This document shows, in pieces, positions 37,476 to 46,081 of a DNA stretch of 64,000 nt (positions within the stretch are counted from its first letter, which is position 1; each line of letters begins with the position of its first letter). Where the stretch lies: NCBI RefSeq assembly GCF_000336555.1, contig NZ_KB375281.1, positions 3,150,926-3,214,925 of the forward strand. Direction: 5' to 3'. The DNA comes from Afipia clevelandensis ATCC 49720 (GTDB lineage Bacteria; Pseudomonadota; Alphaproteobacteria; Rhizobiales; Xanthobacteraceae). The notes under the pieces were generated by a model. It searched no databases. It saw only the letters and a program-made list of their open reading frames with translations, and was not told the DNA's origin. The position numbers and the translations under genes were made by a program.

Positions 37476-37729
37476 GGTCGCTCTTCGTCCTTGATGTCTG
37501 CGCGGCAGCGCCATGCGTCTTTACGCGCGCGCGCGGAAATCCGCTACCTTTTTGGGCAAGACGACAGAAAAATATGCAGGCAGAGCCGAAAACCGTTGCG
37601 GCGCTGCGCGGTCCGTTTGTAGCATCAGCTCTCTTGGGGCTGAGACCGATCGCGATCCGCTGATGCGCCGTGGAGCAGGAGCTTTGCGGCCGGTCCGGTG
37701 CTCCATCTTCCGAGGGAAAAGGACCAGTC

Positions 37730-38659
37730 ATGTCGGGCCGATCTTGGTTTGTTGCCGCCGGAGATAAGCAGGAAGGTCCTTATTCCGAGGAAGAATTCCG
37801 CGACCTGATCGCGCGCGGGCATGTTCGGGCCGACACCTATGTGTGGGCCGACGGTATGCAGGACTGGAAATATGCCGGCGACATTCCGGGTCTTCTGTCG
37901 CCCGGCCGCATGCCGCCGGTTCTTCCGCGCGCGGCCGTTCCTGGACCGGCAACGGCGGCTTACGGCTATGCCGACAGCGGCGCGGCGGGTGCGCTGGATT
38001 CCGATTTTCCGTTCCTGGAGTTTGTCTGGCGAAGCCTTGTTTTCTGCGTCGGCTCGCTTTTCGTCATTCCGCTGCCATGGCTGCTGGTCTGGTATCTGAA
38101 GTGGCTGGTGCCATGCGTGCGGGTGCCGGGCCGTCCGAACCTCAGTTTCGAGGGAACGGCGATGGCGGTCGTGCCGTGGTATTTCGGCGCGGTCGTTCTT
38201 GCGATCGCCGTTGCGATGCTCGGAAGCGAGCTGCTCAACAACCTGATGATCATCGTTCAGGTCGCGCTCTATTGGCTTTTCATCAAGTGGGCGGTTGCCA
38301 ACCTCGCGTCCAACGGACAGCCGCTCGGACTGAGCTTTTCCGGAACGGTCTGGGCCTATCTCGGCTGGAATCTGCTGGTGGTTGTTTCCATCCTCACCAT
38401 CATCGGCTGGGCCTGGGTCTATTCGGCATGGACGCGGTGGATGTGCAAGAACATCCAGGGCACGCGCCGCTCCGTGATTTTCAATGGCACCGGGCTGGAA
38501 ATTCTCTGGCGCGGATTAGTCACGATCATCGGCTGCGTGCTGGTGATTCCGATTCCGTGGGTCGTGCGCTGGTACATGCAGTGGTTCATCTCGCAACTCG
38601 CGGTGGTGCCGCGCGATGCATCATCCGAGCGCATGATCGAGGCGCCGCGCGCGCCATAG
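37730..38659 (+). CDS. GYF-domain (DUF4339) multi-pass membrane protein
   Basis: A 309-residue protein with an N-terminal GYF_2-type domain (SWFVAAGDKQEGPYSEEEF, YVWADGMQDWKYAGDI; about 5-60). After a Pro/Ala linker comes a membrane part with about six hydrophobic segments and repeated Trp-rich motifs (IPLPWLLVWYLKW near 125 and IPIPWVVRWYMQW near 285). The two motifs suggest an internal duplication of a DUF898-like module. GYF domains bind proline-rich peptides, so the N-terminus may be a cytosolic docking module. It is divergent from glnK and converges on tesB. Function is unknown. The start at 37730 fits the domain boundary. Confidence 0.82.
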   Translation: MSGRSWFVAAGDKQEGPYSEEEFRDLIARGHVRADTYVWADGMQDWKYAGDIPGLLSPGRMPPVLPRAAVPGPATAAYGYADSGAAGALDSDFPFLEFVWRSLVFCVGSLFVIPLPWLLVWYLKWLVPCVRVPGRPNLSFEGTAMAVVPWYFGAVVLAIAVAMLGSELLNNLMIIVQVALYWLFIKWAVANLASNGQPLGLSFSGTVWAYLGWNLLVVVSILTIIGWAWVYSAWTRWMCKNIQGTRRSVIFNGTGLEILWRGLVTIIGCVLVIPIPWVVRWYMQWFISQLAVVPRDASSERMIEAPRAP

Positions 38660-38673
38660 CGCGCGGGCCCATC

Positions 38674-39558
38674 CTAGCCTGCCGGCTTTTGCTTGCGCTC
38701 GCGCAACGAGCCTTCCTGCGCGACGGACGCAACCAGCGTGCCGTCCTGCTTGAAGATCATGCCGCGCGTGAGACCGCGCCCGCCCTGCGCGCTCGGCGAA
38801 TCCTGAGCATAGAGCAGCCATTCGTCGGCACGGAACGGGCGATGAAACCACATCGCATGATCGAGGCTCGCCGGCATCATGCGCTGATCGAACAGGGTGC
38901 GGCCATAGCGCGCCATCGCGGCATCCAGCAGCGAGAAGTCCGAAGCGTAGGCCAGCGCGCACATGTGCAGCGCCGGATCGTCCGGCAGTTTCGCGACGGT
39001 GCGAATCCAGACGTGGATACGGCCGTCGTCGATTTTCTGGCCGAAGTAGCGGCCAAGCTCCACCGGGCGCAATTCGATAGGCCGGTCGGATTCGTAATAG
39101 CGGCGAATGAAGTCCGGCATTTCCTTGAACATCGGCTGCTTGGATACTTCTTCCGCAGTCAGTTTCTCCGGCGGGGGGACGTCGGGCATCCGGTCCTGAT
39201 GATTGAAGGACTCTTCCTCGACGGCATGGAACGACACCATGATCGAAAAGATCGCGTTGCCGTGCTGGATGGCGGTGACGCGCCGCGTCGAATAGCTCTT
39301 GCCGTCGCGCAGCCGCTCGACTTCGTAGATGATCGGAATCTGCGGGTCGCCCGGCAGAATGAAATAGCAGTGCAGCGAATGCGGCAGCCGCTTCTCGACA
39401 TTCTCGACGGTCCGGCAGGCCGCGACCATCGCCTGACCGATCACCTGGCCGCCGAACACGCGCTGCCAGCGCGTTTTCGGACTGACGCCGCGGAACATGT
39501 TGACCTCTAACTGCTCGATATCGAGGATCGACAACAGATCAATCAGGCTTTTCGACAT
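38674..39558 (-). CDS. tesB: Acyl-CoA thioesterase II (TesB)
   Basis: Hydrolyses acyl-CoA to free fatty acid and CoA, usually with broad chain-length range. The 294-residue protein has two fused hot-dog domains: RVFGGQVIGQAMVAACRTV and SLHCYFILPGDPQIPIIYEVERLRDGKSYSTR in the first, and ALAYASDFSLLDAAM (catalytic Asp) with LDHAMWFHRPFRADEWLLYAQDSPSAQGGRGLTRG (Ser/Thr and Gln of the catalytic triad) in the second, quoted here in its family form. It is divergent from the UbiH-like gene 177 bp away. Confidence 0.96.
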   Translation of the reverse strand: MSKSLIDLLSILDIEQLEVNMFRGVSPKTRWQRVFGGQVIGQAMVAACRTVENVEKRLPHSLHCYFILPGDPQIPIIYEVERLRDGKSYSTRRVTAIQHGNAIFSIMVSFHAVEEESFNHQDRMPDVPPPEKLTAEEVSKQPMFKEMPDFIRRYYESDRPIELRPVELGRYFGQKIDDGRIHVWIRTVAKLPDDPALHMCALAYASDFSLLDAAMARYGRTLFDQRMMPASLDHAMWFHRPFRADEWLLYAQDSPSAQGGRGLTRGMIFKQDGTLVASVAQEGSLRERKQKPAG

Positions 39559-39735
39559 TCACAATGTTCCGATCTTCGGTATGGCGGGGCGCGCGACGAT
39601 TTCCGGTCAGCCGCAAACCCTGATAAACAGCGCAGGCCTCTCTTCGGGCCTATTCTCGGGGCATATTTCCCCCATGGCCGGGCCCGAGGCAAGGGCGGCG
39701 GCCAAACGAATTGCACGTATGAAAGTCCGGATGTC

Positions 39736-40956
39736 ATGTCGTCACAACGCAGCATCGTGATCGCAGGCGGCGCTTTTGCCGGTCTGGTACTGGCTCTGGC
39801 CTTACGTCAGGGACTTGGGCCTGAGATTCCGATTGTCGTGGCCGATCCGGCCTTCGCCATGAGGCCGAGCCGCGATCCGCGCGCCTCCGCGATCGTTGCC
39901 GCCTGCCGCCGCCTGTTCGAGGTGATCGGTGTCTGGGATCAAGTCGCCGAGACGGCGCAGCCGATCCTCGACATGGTGGTGACCGACTCGCGTCTCGAAG
40001 ATGCGACCCGCCCGATCTTCCTGACTTTCGGCGGCGAGGTTGAGCCGGGCGAACCGTTTGCGCACATGGTCGAGAACCGGCACCTGATCAACGCACTGGC
40101 GACGCGCGCCGAAGCCGAAGGCATCGAACTGAATGCGGTCGCGGTCTCGTCCTATGATGTGTACGGCGAAGGCACGCGGGTCAGCCTGAGCGATGGCCGC
40201 GTCATCGACGCGAGCCTGCTTGTGGCCGCGGACGGCGCGAAATCGAAGCTGCGCGAACGCGCAGGCATCGCCACCCATGGCTGGGATTACGATCAGTCCG
40301 GCATCGTGGTGACCGTCGGGCATGAGCGCGATCATCAGGGGCGCGCGGAAGAACATTTTCTCCCCGCAGGTCCGTTTGCCATTCTGCCGCTGAAGGGCAA
40401 CCGCTCGTCGCTGGTCTGGACCGAAAGCCGCGGCGAGGCCGCGCGGATCATCGAACTGCCCGAGGCAGAGTTTCAGACTGAACTGGAAACTCGTTTCGGA
40501 CTTCATCTCGGCGATGTGAAAGCGCTCGACAGGCCGCGCGCCTTTCCGCTCGGCTACTTTGTTGCGCGCTCGTTTATTGCGGATCGCCTCGCACTGGTTG
40601 GCGACGCCGCGCATGTGATTCACCCCATCGCTGGACAGGGTCTCAACATGGGCCTGAAGGATGCGGCGGCGCTTGCGGAAGTGGTCGTGGATGCGGCGCG
40701 GCTCGGGATTGATCCGGGACAGGCCGATGTGCTGGAGCGCTATCAGCGCTGGCGGCGTTTTGACACCGTGGCGATGGGCGTCGCCACCAACTCGCTGAAC
40801 ATGCTGTTCTCGAACAAGTCGACGCTGCTGCGCACGGTGCGCGACATCGGCCTCGGCCTTGTCGATCGCGTACCACCGTTGAAAAGCGCGTTCATCCGGC
40901 AGGCGGCGGGTCTCTCCGGTGAGGTGCCGCGGCTGTTGCGCGGCGAGGCGCTCTAG
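39736..40956 (+). CDS. UbiH/UbiF/Coq6-type FAD-dependent monooxygenase
   Basis: Probable ubiquinone-ring hydroxylase. The 406-residue protein begins with a Rossmann motif (IVIAGGAFAGLVLALAL), has the DG-type motif LLVAADGAKSKLRERAGI in the middle and the second FAD-binding GD motif LALVGDAAHVIHPIAGQGLNMGLKDAAALAE near 285-315, which is the UbiH family signature. An Ala takes the place of the usual third residue pair in the dinucleotide loop (GGAFAG). Which ring position (C5, C6 or C1) is hydroxylated cannot be read from sequence. It is divergent from tesB. An R1 repeat follows its stop. Confidence 0.9.
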   Translation: MSSQRSIVIAGGAFAGLVLALALRQGLGPEIPIVVADPAFAMRPSRDPRASAIVAACRRLFEVIGVWDQVAETAQPILDMVVTDSRLEDATRPIFLTFGGEVEPGEPFAHMVENRHLINALATRAEAEGIELNAVAVSSYDVYGEGTRVSLSDGRVIDASLLVAADGAKSKLRERAGIATHGWDYDQSGIVVTVGHERDHQGRAEEHFLPAGPFAILPLKGNRSSLVWTESRGEAARIIELPEAEFQTELETRFGLHLGDVKALDRPRAFPLGYFVARSFIADRLALVGDAAHVIHPIAGQGLNMGLKDAAALAEVVVDAARLGIDPGQADVLERYQRWRRFDTVAMGVATNSLNMLFSNKSTLLRTVRDIGLGLVDRVPPLKSAFIRQAAGLSGEVPRLLRGEAL

Positions 40957-40960
40957 CGCC

Positions 40961-41036
40961 GTCATTGCGAGGAGCGGAAGCGACGACGCAATCCAGCTTT
41001 CTCAGGAGTAGATTGCTTCGCTTCGCTCGCAATGAC
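40961..41036. repeat. Palindromic dispersed repeat (family R1)
   Basis: A 76-bp copy with GTCATTGCGAGGAGC left end and GCTCGCAATGAC right end, filling the gap between the convergent UbiH-like and NTF2-like genes almost completely. Confidence 0.87.
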
Positions 41037-41040
41037 GAAG

Positions 41041-41445
41041 TTATCCGGCCGCTGCTGCTGCTTTCGCCAGTTGCTCGCCCATCAGGCGATGCAGCAGGTT
41101 CATCGCTTTCAGCGGGCGGACCATCACCTTGAAATGCGTGATCTGGCTTCCGTCTTCGCTGAAGGTGATGATGTCGACGCCGTTGATCTTGATGCCTTCG
41201 ACCTCGTTCTCGAATTCCAGCACGGCGCCGTTCTCGTTGCGCCATTCGCCGAGATACTTGAAGCCGGGACCGCCAAGCACCGTCCCGGCGCTCGCCAGAT
41301 ATTTGAACGTGATGTCGCGTCCGCGCTGGGGCGTATGGACGACCGGACTTTCAAACACGGCATCGGGATGCAGCAGGTCCCACAATACTTTCTCATCGGG
41401 AGACTTGATGAATTGGTGCCAGCGTTCGAGAGCGTGATGTTGCAT
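41041..41445 (-). CDS. NTF2-like (SnoaL/ketosteroid-isomerase fold) protein
   Basis: A 134-residue single-domain protein. ALERWHQFIKSPDEKVLWDLLHPDAVFESPVVHTP and the following strands (FKYLGEWRNENGAVLEFENEVEG, VDIITFSEDGSQITHFKVMVRPLKAM) have the cone-like NTF2 fold pattern used by many small isomerases, hydrolases and binding proteins. No catalytic Asp/Tyr set can be assigned with confidence. The start at 41445 follows GGAG; the frame is open to 41520. It is the last gene of the minus-strand run cnoX-like, LON, Trm112-like, NTF2-like, although the 71-bp gap leaves room for its own promoter. Confidence 0.8.
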   Translation of the reverse strand: MQHHALERWHQFIKSPDEKVLWDLLHPDAVFESPVVHTPQRGRDITFKYLASAGTVLGGPGFKYLGEWRNENGAVLEFENEVEGIKINGVDIITFSEDGSQITHFKVMVRPLKAMNLLHRLMGEQLAKAAAAAG

Positions 41446-41516
41446 CGGGCATCTCCGGGAGAGTGATGATCGGCAAGGCGTTGCGCCGGGGGATGCGACG
41501 CCGATTGAGTCTGCGC

Positions 41517-41714
41517 TCAATCGAGCCGGCGGGCTTCTTCCGGCAGCATGATCGGAATGCCGTCGCGGATCGGATAGGCCAGCTTGGCGGAGCGCGAAAT
41601 CAGTTCCTGCCGTGCGCTGTCAAACTCCAGCGGCCCCTTGGTCTGCGGGCACACCAGGATTTCCAGCAGCTTCGGATCGACACTGCTTTCGGGGCGGTCA
41701 CTGGCGGTGGTCAT
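41517..41714 (-). CDS. Trm112 / UPF0434 family protein
   Basis: A 65-residue protein with the Trm112-like pattern [45 protein letters not shown]. In eukaryotes Trm112 activates several methyltransferases. The bacterial relatives (E. coli YcaR type) are uncharacterised or proposed partners of methyltransferases. Only one Cys (in VCP) is present, so the zinc site of the eukaryotic protein is not complete. It lies 64 bp after the LON-domain gene on the same strand. Confidence 0.9.
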   Translation of the reverse strand: MTTASDRPESSVDPKLLEILVCPQTKGPLEFDSARQELISRSAKLAYPIRDGIPIMLPEEARRLD

Positions 41715-41778
41715 CGGGGTTCTCCGGCAATCAACTGAGGGGACACTAGCATGGCGCTGCGCAAATCGAAGGGGTGAC

Positions 41779-42453
41779 TTATTGCAGCGGCGGATCGCCT
41801 GAAGTCTGCTTCTTGGCGAGATCCATCTCGGTCACGGCGATCAGGATTTCGGCGCGGGTCTTGAGATCCGGCGCTTCGAGCAACGCCTGTTTTTCGGCAG
41901 GCCCGTAAGGCGACATCATCGCCAGCGCATTGACCAGCGCTTCGTTCGGCGCGCTTTCGATGCCGTCCCAGTCCACCTTGAGCTGGTTGGCCTCGAGAAA
42001 CTGCGTCAGCGCTTCGAGCAAAGCCTTGCGGTCGACGAAGTCCTCACCCTTGCGGGCGGTGAAATCGTCGATGAAGGGGCTGAAGTCCACGCTGCACTGG
42101 CGATAGGGTGTCAGCACGGTTTTTTCTTCCAGCACCTTGAAGCGTGCGACTCCGGTAAGTTCGAGGATGTAACGGCCGTCGCCGGATTCGGCGAGCTGGG
42201 TGATGCGGCCGACGCAGCCGACCTTGAACAGGATCGGCCGTTCGCTGCTTTGGGAGTGGCTGACGTCGGGCTGGATCATTCCGATCAGGCGGTGGCCGTC
42301 GCGGAAGGCGTCGTCCACCATCTGCAGATAGCGCGGCTCAAAGATATTGAGGGGCATCTGCCCGCGCGGCAGCAGCAGCGCGCCCGGCAGCGGAAACACC
42401 GGGATGACCTTCGGCAGATCGGCGGGCCCACGATATTCAGCGTTGATTGGCAT
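41779..42453 (-). CDS. LON N-terminal-domain (ASCH/PUA-like) protein
   Basis: A 224-residue protein that is essentially only the substrate-recognition N-domain of Lon: [37 protein letters not shown] (quoted in family form), [28 protein letters not shown], then a helical part to the end. There is no AAA+ or protease domain, so it is not a protease. Alphaproteobacteria commonly carry this stand-alone gene next to a thioredoxin-TPR protein, as here (33 bp after cnoX). It may be a substrate adaptor, which is inference. Confidence 0.9.
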   Translation of the reverse strand: MPINAEYRGPADLPKVIPVFPLPGALLLPRGQMPLNIFEPRYLQMVDDAFRDGHRLIGMIQPDVSHSQSSERPILFKVGCVGRITQLAESGDGRYILELTGVARFKVLEEKTVLTPYRQCSVDFSPFIDDFTARKGEDFVDRKALLEALTQFLEANQLKVDWDGIESAPNEALVNALAMMSPYGPAEKQALLEAPDLKTRAEILIAVTEMDLAKKQTSGDPPLQ

Positions 42454-42486
42454 CCGCGTCCCTCAACTCAGGTGCAACACGCTCCG

Positions 42487-43407
42487 TCAGGAGAACAGGA
42501 CCGTCGACAGATGCTTGCGGCTGTCAACCGTCGCGTCATCTTCCGGACCCCACGCCTCGAAGAACTGCACCAGCTTCTTGCGCGCGCCGTCGTCGTCCCA
42601 CTTGCGGTCACGCTTGACGATCTCCAGCAGGTGATTGGCAGCCTCGCCGCGTTTGCCCGCGGCATTGAGCGCGACCGCAAGATCGAAACGCGCCTGATGA
42701 TCCAGCGGATTTGCGGCGACTTTCTGCTCAAGCTCATTGACCGGGCCAAGATCCTTGGCCTGCTCGGCAAGGTCGATCATGGTCTGTACGGCGGAAATCG
42801 CGGCATCGCCGCGTTTCGACTCCGGCACCATGGCCAGCGTCTGCTTGGCCTGGTCGAGCGCTCCTGCCGTGACATAGCAACGGGCAAGTCCGGCCAGCGC
42901 GGTGAGGTTGGTGGCATCGACCGACAGGACCTCGGCATAGATCGAGGCGGCGGTGGCGGGGTCGCCCGCCGCCATGGCCGCTTCAGCCTCGTTCAGAATT
43001 TCAGAGATGTCGCCTTCCGGGGAGGGCATGCCTTTGGTCAGCTTGTCGATGAAGCCCGTGACCTGGCTTTCGGGCACGGCGCCCATGAAGCCATCGGCCG
43101 GCTGGCCGTTGACGAAGGCGATCACGGCAGGAATCGACTGGATGCCCATCTGGCCCGGGATCGCCGGATGTTCGTCGATGTTCATCTTGACCAGCTTGAC
43201 CTTGCCCTTGGCGGCGCGGACGGCCTTCTCGATCACCGGCGTCAACTGCTTGCAGGGGCCGCACCAGGGCGCCCAGAAGTCGATCAGCACCGGCTGGCGC
43301 TTCGACTCCTCAATGACGTCCTTCACGAAGGTCTGGGTCGTGGTGTCCTTGATCAGGTCCGGCGGCAATCCTGCCCCGGCTCCGGTGCCTTGGTCGACTA
43401 TGGTCAC
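42487..43407 (-). CDS. Thioredoxin-TPR chaperedoxin, CnoX/YbbN family
   Basis: A 306-residue protein: thioredoxin domain (about 20-125) with active-site WCGPC in FWAPWCGPCKQLTPVIE, VKMNIDEHPAIPGQMGIQSIPAVIAFVNG with cis-Pro, then TPR-like helices (about 140-306). In E. coli CnoX holds oxidised proteins and passes them to GroEL and DnaK; there its CXXC is degenerate (SXXC), whereas here both Cys are kept and the domain may also reduce disulfides. Homology starts at the GTG at 43407-43405 with GAGG upstream; the frame is open to 43575. It leads the set cnoX-LON-Trm112-NTF2. Confidence 0.92.
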   Translation of the reverse strand: MTIVDQGTGAGAGLPPDLIKDTTTQTFVKDVIEESKRQPVLIDFWAPWCGPCKQLTPVIEKAVRAAKGKVKLVKMNIDEHPAIPGQMGIQSIPAVIAFVNGQPADGFMGAVPESQVTGFIDKLTKGMPSPEGDISEILNEAEAAMAAGDPATAASIYAEVLSVDATNLTALAGLARCYVTAGALDQAKQTLAMVPESKRGDAAISAVQTMIDLAEQAKDLGPVNELEQKVAANPLDHQARFDLAVALNAAGKRGEAANHLLEIVKRDRKWDDDGARKKLVQFFEAWGPEDDATVDSRKHLSTVLFS

Positions 43408-43774
43408 GTGATCCTCGCCTGACGCATGTTCTGGATAGAGTTGAGCTGCTTCTAGCACGGTCCGGCGCTTTTCCGGCAGCCTCATCCGCCGCACGGGAAA
43501 TAGCCGATATGCAAGAAGGCGCGATTTTCGCGTGGCCCCGGCAGCGACCGAGGGCCGAAAACGGCGCAAAGCCACAGATGGAGGTCCTTTGGCCCGTTTT
43601 CAATCGGTCCGGCAGCGGCTCGGCGGCGGGTAGGCCGATGAAAACATTGATTTGGCCGGAAAATCACCGGAACCGGTGGGCAGAATTAATGAGATGTGCC
43701 CTGTTGCATTGCATGGCGGCATTTGGCATAGGATGGCCCGGCGGTGCGCTTCGCGCCCGCCCATTCTCTGTGAT
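43408..43774. other. Intergenic region between the cnoX-like gene and tRNA-Gly
   Basis: These 367 bp hold the divergent promoters of the cnoX-like gene and tRNA-Gly. A convincing small gene is not visible. No terminator or repeat from the R1 or R2 families occurs here. Confidence 0.6.
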
Positions 43775-43849
<75 letters not shown>

Positions 43850-43908
43850 GAAATTCTCGAATGAGAATCTTGGCCGATAGTAACGCAGGATCGTTGCCGT
43901 CGAATGAC

Positions 43909-43932
43909 AAGCCGCCGCAAGGCGGCTTTGTC
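43909..43932 (+). terminator. Intrinsic terminator after tRNA-Gly
   Basis: AAGCCGCC, a GCAA loop and GGCGGCTT form an 8-bp stem followed by a T-rich stretch. It lies 60 bp after the tRNA. Confidence 0.8.
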
Positions 43933-44058
43933 GTTTCTGCCCGTTCTCGCGATGCATTGACGGATCACAACAGGGACTGAGGCAGCCGGTCGCGGATTGG
44001 CGAGCAAGCGTGATTTCCGGAGTCTGCGGGATTCCGGTTCGCGTTTCTTGCACTCGGC

Positions 44059-44937
44059 TTATGAGGCCGTCGCCGACAGCTTGTCCTGTGTCTTCGTCTC
44101 GAAGTCGGATGCGTCGTGGCGTTCATGAAGCTGATGGGCGGGATCGCCCTGTACGCGGTTGACCATGCGCCCGCGCTTCACGGCAGGGCGCGCGGCAATC
44201 GCATCCGTCCAACGCAGAACGTTCTTGTAGTCCTGCACCGAGAGGAATTCGCCTGCGCCGTAGAGCAGGCCTTTCACCAAGCCGCCATACCAGGGGAAGG
44301 TCGCGATGTCGGCAATGGTGTAGTCGCTACCTGCCAGATACTCGCTCTCCGCCAGCCGGCGGTCGAGCACGTCAAGCTGACGTTTCACCTCCATGGCGAA
44401 GCGGTCGATGGCGTATTCGATTTTCGTTGGCGCGTAGGCGTAAAAATGGCCGAGGCCGCCGCCGAGATATGGCGCGCTGCCCATCTGCCAGAACAGCCAT
44501 GACAGGCATTCGGCGCGTGGCGCAGCCTCGCGCGGCAGAAAGGCTCCGAACTTTTCCGCAAGATGAACGAGGATCGCGCCGGATTCGAACACGCGGATCG
44601 GTTTGTCACCTGAACGATCCATCAGTGCGGGAATCTTGGAGTTCGGGTTGATCCCGACAAAGCCGCTGCCGAACTGATCGCCGTCGCCAATACGGATCAA
44701 CCAGGCGTCGTATTCCGCGCCCTTGTGGCCCAGCGCCAGCAGCTCCTCCAGCATGATCGTTACTTTCTGGCCGTTTGGCGTCGCCAGCGAGTAAAGCTGC
44801 ATCGGATGCTTGCCGACCGGGAGGTCCTTGTCATGGGTCGGACCGGCGATCGGGCGGTTGATGTTAGCGAAACGCCCGCCGTTGGCCTTGTTCCAGGTCC
44901 AGACCTTGGGCGGGGTGTAGTCGTGTGAATCGGTCAT
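44059..44937 (-). CDS. yghU: Glutathione transferase, YghU-type (disulfide-bond reductase)
   Basis: A 292-residue glutathione S-transferase of the YghU/Nu class, known to have strong disulfide-bond reductase and peroxidase activity with two bound glutathiones. The N-terminal extension PPKVWTWNKANGGRFANINRP is class-specific. It is followed by the thioredoxin-fold domain (HPMQLYSLATPNGQKVTIMLEELL, with the TPNGQ site) and PALMDRSGDKPIRVFESGAIL. The C-terminal helical domain contains WLFWQMGSAPYLGGGLGHFY and SDYTIADIATFPWY. Its minus-strand terminus is 209 bp after tRNA-Gly. It stands alone. Confidence 0.95.
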   Translation of the reverse strand: MTDSHDYTPPKVWTWNKANGGRFANINRPIAGPTHDKDLPVGKHPMQLYSLATPNGQKVTIMLEELLALGHKGAEYDAWLIRIGDGDQFGSGFVGINPNSKIPALMDRSGDKPIRVFESGAILVHLAEKFGAFLPREAAPRAECLSWLFWQMGSAPYLGGGLGHFYAYAPTKIEYAIDRFAMEVKRQLDVLDRRLAESEYLAGSDYTIADIATFPWYGGLVKGLLYGAGEFLSVQDYKNVLRWTDAIAARPAVKRGRMVNRVQGDPAHQLHERHDASDFETKTQDKLSATAS

Positions 44938-44999
44938 GTCGAAAGCCCTGTTCCGGCACTGGATTAGGCCGGGACGGCACTCTCCGCAAGCGCGAGCGA

Positions 45000-45929
45000 T
45001 CAGGGCCGCTGCGATTCGTAAGCCTTCAGATGCGTATAGACGATCCGCAGCAGCGTTACGTTCAGCGCGCCCTTTTTGTTGGTCTCGGCGCGATGGATCA
45101 GGTCGCCGATGATCTGGTCCGCCTCGATCCGGGCATTGCTGCGGATGTCGCGCAGCATCGACGCGGTCATTTGGGAGCCGGGCGCGAACAGCAGGCCATC
45201 GGTACGATTGATGAATTCCGCCCGCGGCGCATGGCCCGCCGCTTCGGCCACCGACGCGATCTCGGCGCGCAGTCCGCGGATGAATTGCTCACCACCCGGT
45301 GCGCCGGTGATGACTCCGGCCGCCGCACGCATCAGCGAGGTCGCCCCTGCGAGCGTCGCGAGGAAGACCCACTTCTCATACATTTCCTGCATGATGGCAT
45401 CGCTGGCGCGGGCTTCAAACATTGCGCCCTGCAATGCCGCTTCGATTCGTTTGGCACGATCGCCCTTCGGCGTGCCGCGCTCGCCGAACGACATCGACTG
45501 CATCGGCGCGAGATGATGGATCACGCCGTCGGCGTCGAGCATCGAAGCGATCTGACATTGTCCGCCCATCACGCGGTCGATGCCGAACTTCGCGTCCAGC
45601 ACATCGAGATGTTTCATGCCGTTGAGGAAGGGAATGATCGCGGTGTCGGGACCGACCGCGGCGGCGAATGACGAAACCGCATCGTCGAGGTCGTAGGCCT
45701 TGCAGCTCAGGATGATGACATCGAACGGCGTGGTGATCTTGTCCGCGACGATGGTCGGCGGATTCTTGAGCGTGACATCGCCGGCGGGGCTCTTGATGAC
45801 AAGGCCGTTCTTCGCCAGCAGCTCGGCGCGCTTCGGGCGCACCAGAAACGTCACGTCGCGGCCTGCCTGCAGCAGCCTGCCGCCGAAATATCCGCCGGTT
45901 GCACCGGCGCCGATCACGAGAATCCGCAT
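45000..45929 (-). CDS. Ketopantoate reductase family protein (PanE/ApbA-like)
   Basis: A 309-residue NADPH-dependent reductase of the 6-phosphogluconate-dehydrogenase superfamily. GAGATGGYFGGRLLQAGRDV is the dinucleotide loop. ILSCKAYDLDDAV includes the catalytic Lys, and the C-terminal helical domain has EKWVFLATLAGATSLMR and NRTDGLL. Members reduce 2-dehydropantoate or other 2-keto acids. The neighbours (SDR, solute-binding protein) suggest a catabolic rather than pantothenate role, so I do not call it panE. It is the last gene of the SBP-SDR-KPR run, 152 bp after the SDR, with a strong hairpin in the gap. Confidence 0.88.
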   Translation of the reverse strand: MRILVIGAGATGGYFGGRLLQAGRDVTFLVRPKRAELLAKNGLVIKSPAGDVTLKNPPTIVADKITTPFDVIILSCKAYDLDDAVSSFAAAVGPDTAIIPFLNGMKHLDVLDAKFGIDRVMGGQCQIASMLDADGVIHHLAPMQSMSFGERGTPKGDRAKRIEAALQGAMFEARASDAIMQEMYEKWVFLATLAGATSLMRAAAGVITGAPGGEQFIRGLRAEIASVAEAAGHAPRAEFINRTDGLLFAPGSQMTASMLRDIRSNARIEADQIIGDLIHRAETNKKGALNVTLLRIVYTHLKAYESQRP

Positions 45930-46030
45930 GCCAAATCCACTTCTTGCTGAGTGTTAGACGCGATCCGGAGACTGTGCATCAGGACCGGATCGGCCTCCTT
46001 GATGAGCGCGCGATCCTTGCTCAAATCGCA

Positions 46031-46061
46031 ACGCCTGCGCAAGCAGGGCTCGCGCAGGCGT
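46031..46061. terminator. Strong hairpin between the SDR and ketopantoate-reductase-like genes
   Basis: ACGCCTGCGC (46031-46040) and GCGCAGGCGT (46052-46061) form a perfect 10-bp stem with an 11-base loop, 20 bp after the SDR stop. It lacks a following T run on the minus strand, so it may be a processing or partial-termination site. Confidence 0.5.
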
Positions 46062-46081
46062 GATGCTCGGCAGCTATGCGC

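Noticed and set aside
37476-37729. GG/GC pairs resembling a sigma-54 promoter before the second glnK
   Set aside because: The spacings found are 8 or 9 bases instead of 10, so they do not fit the -24/-12 rule.
37843-39510. A 555-codon plus-strand frame running across the GYF gene and antisense tesB
   Set aside because: It covers two well-supported genes in the wrong frame and shows Arg/Ala-rich noise without conserved motifs.
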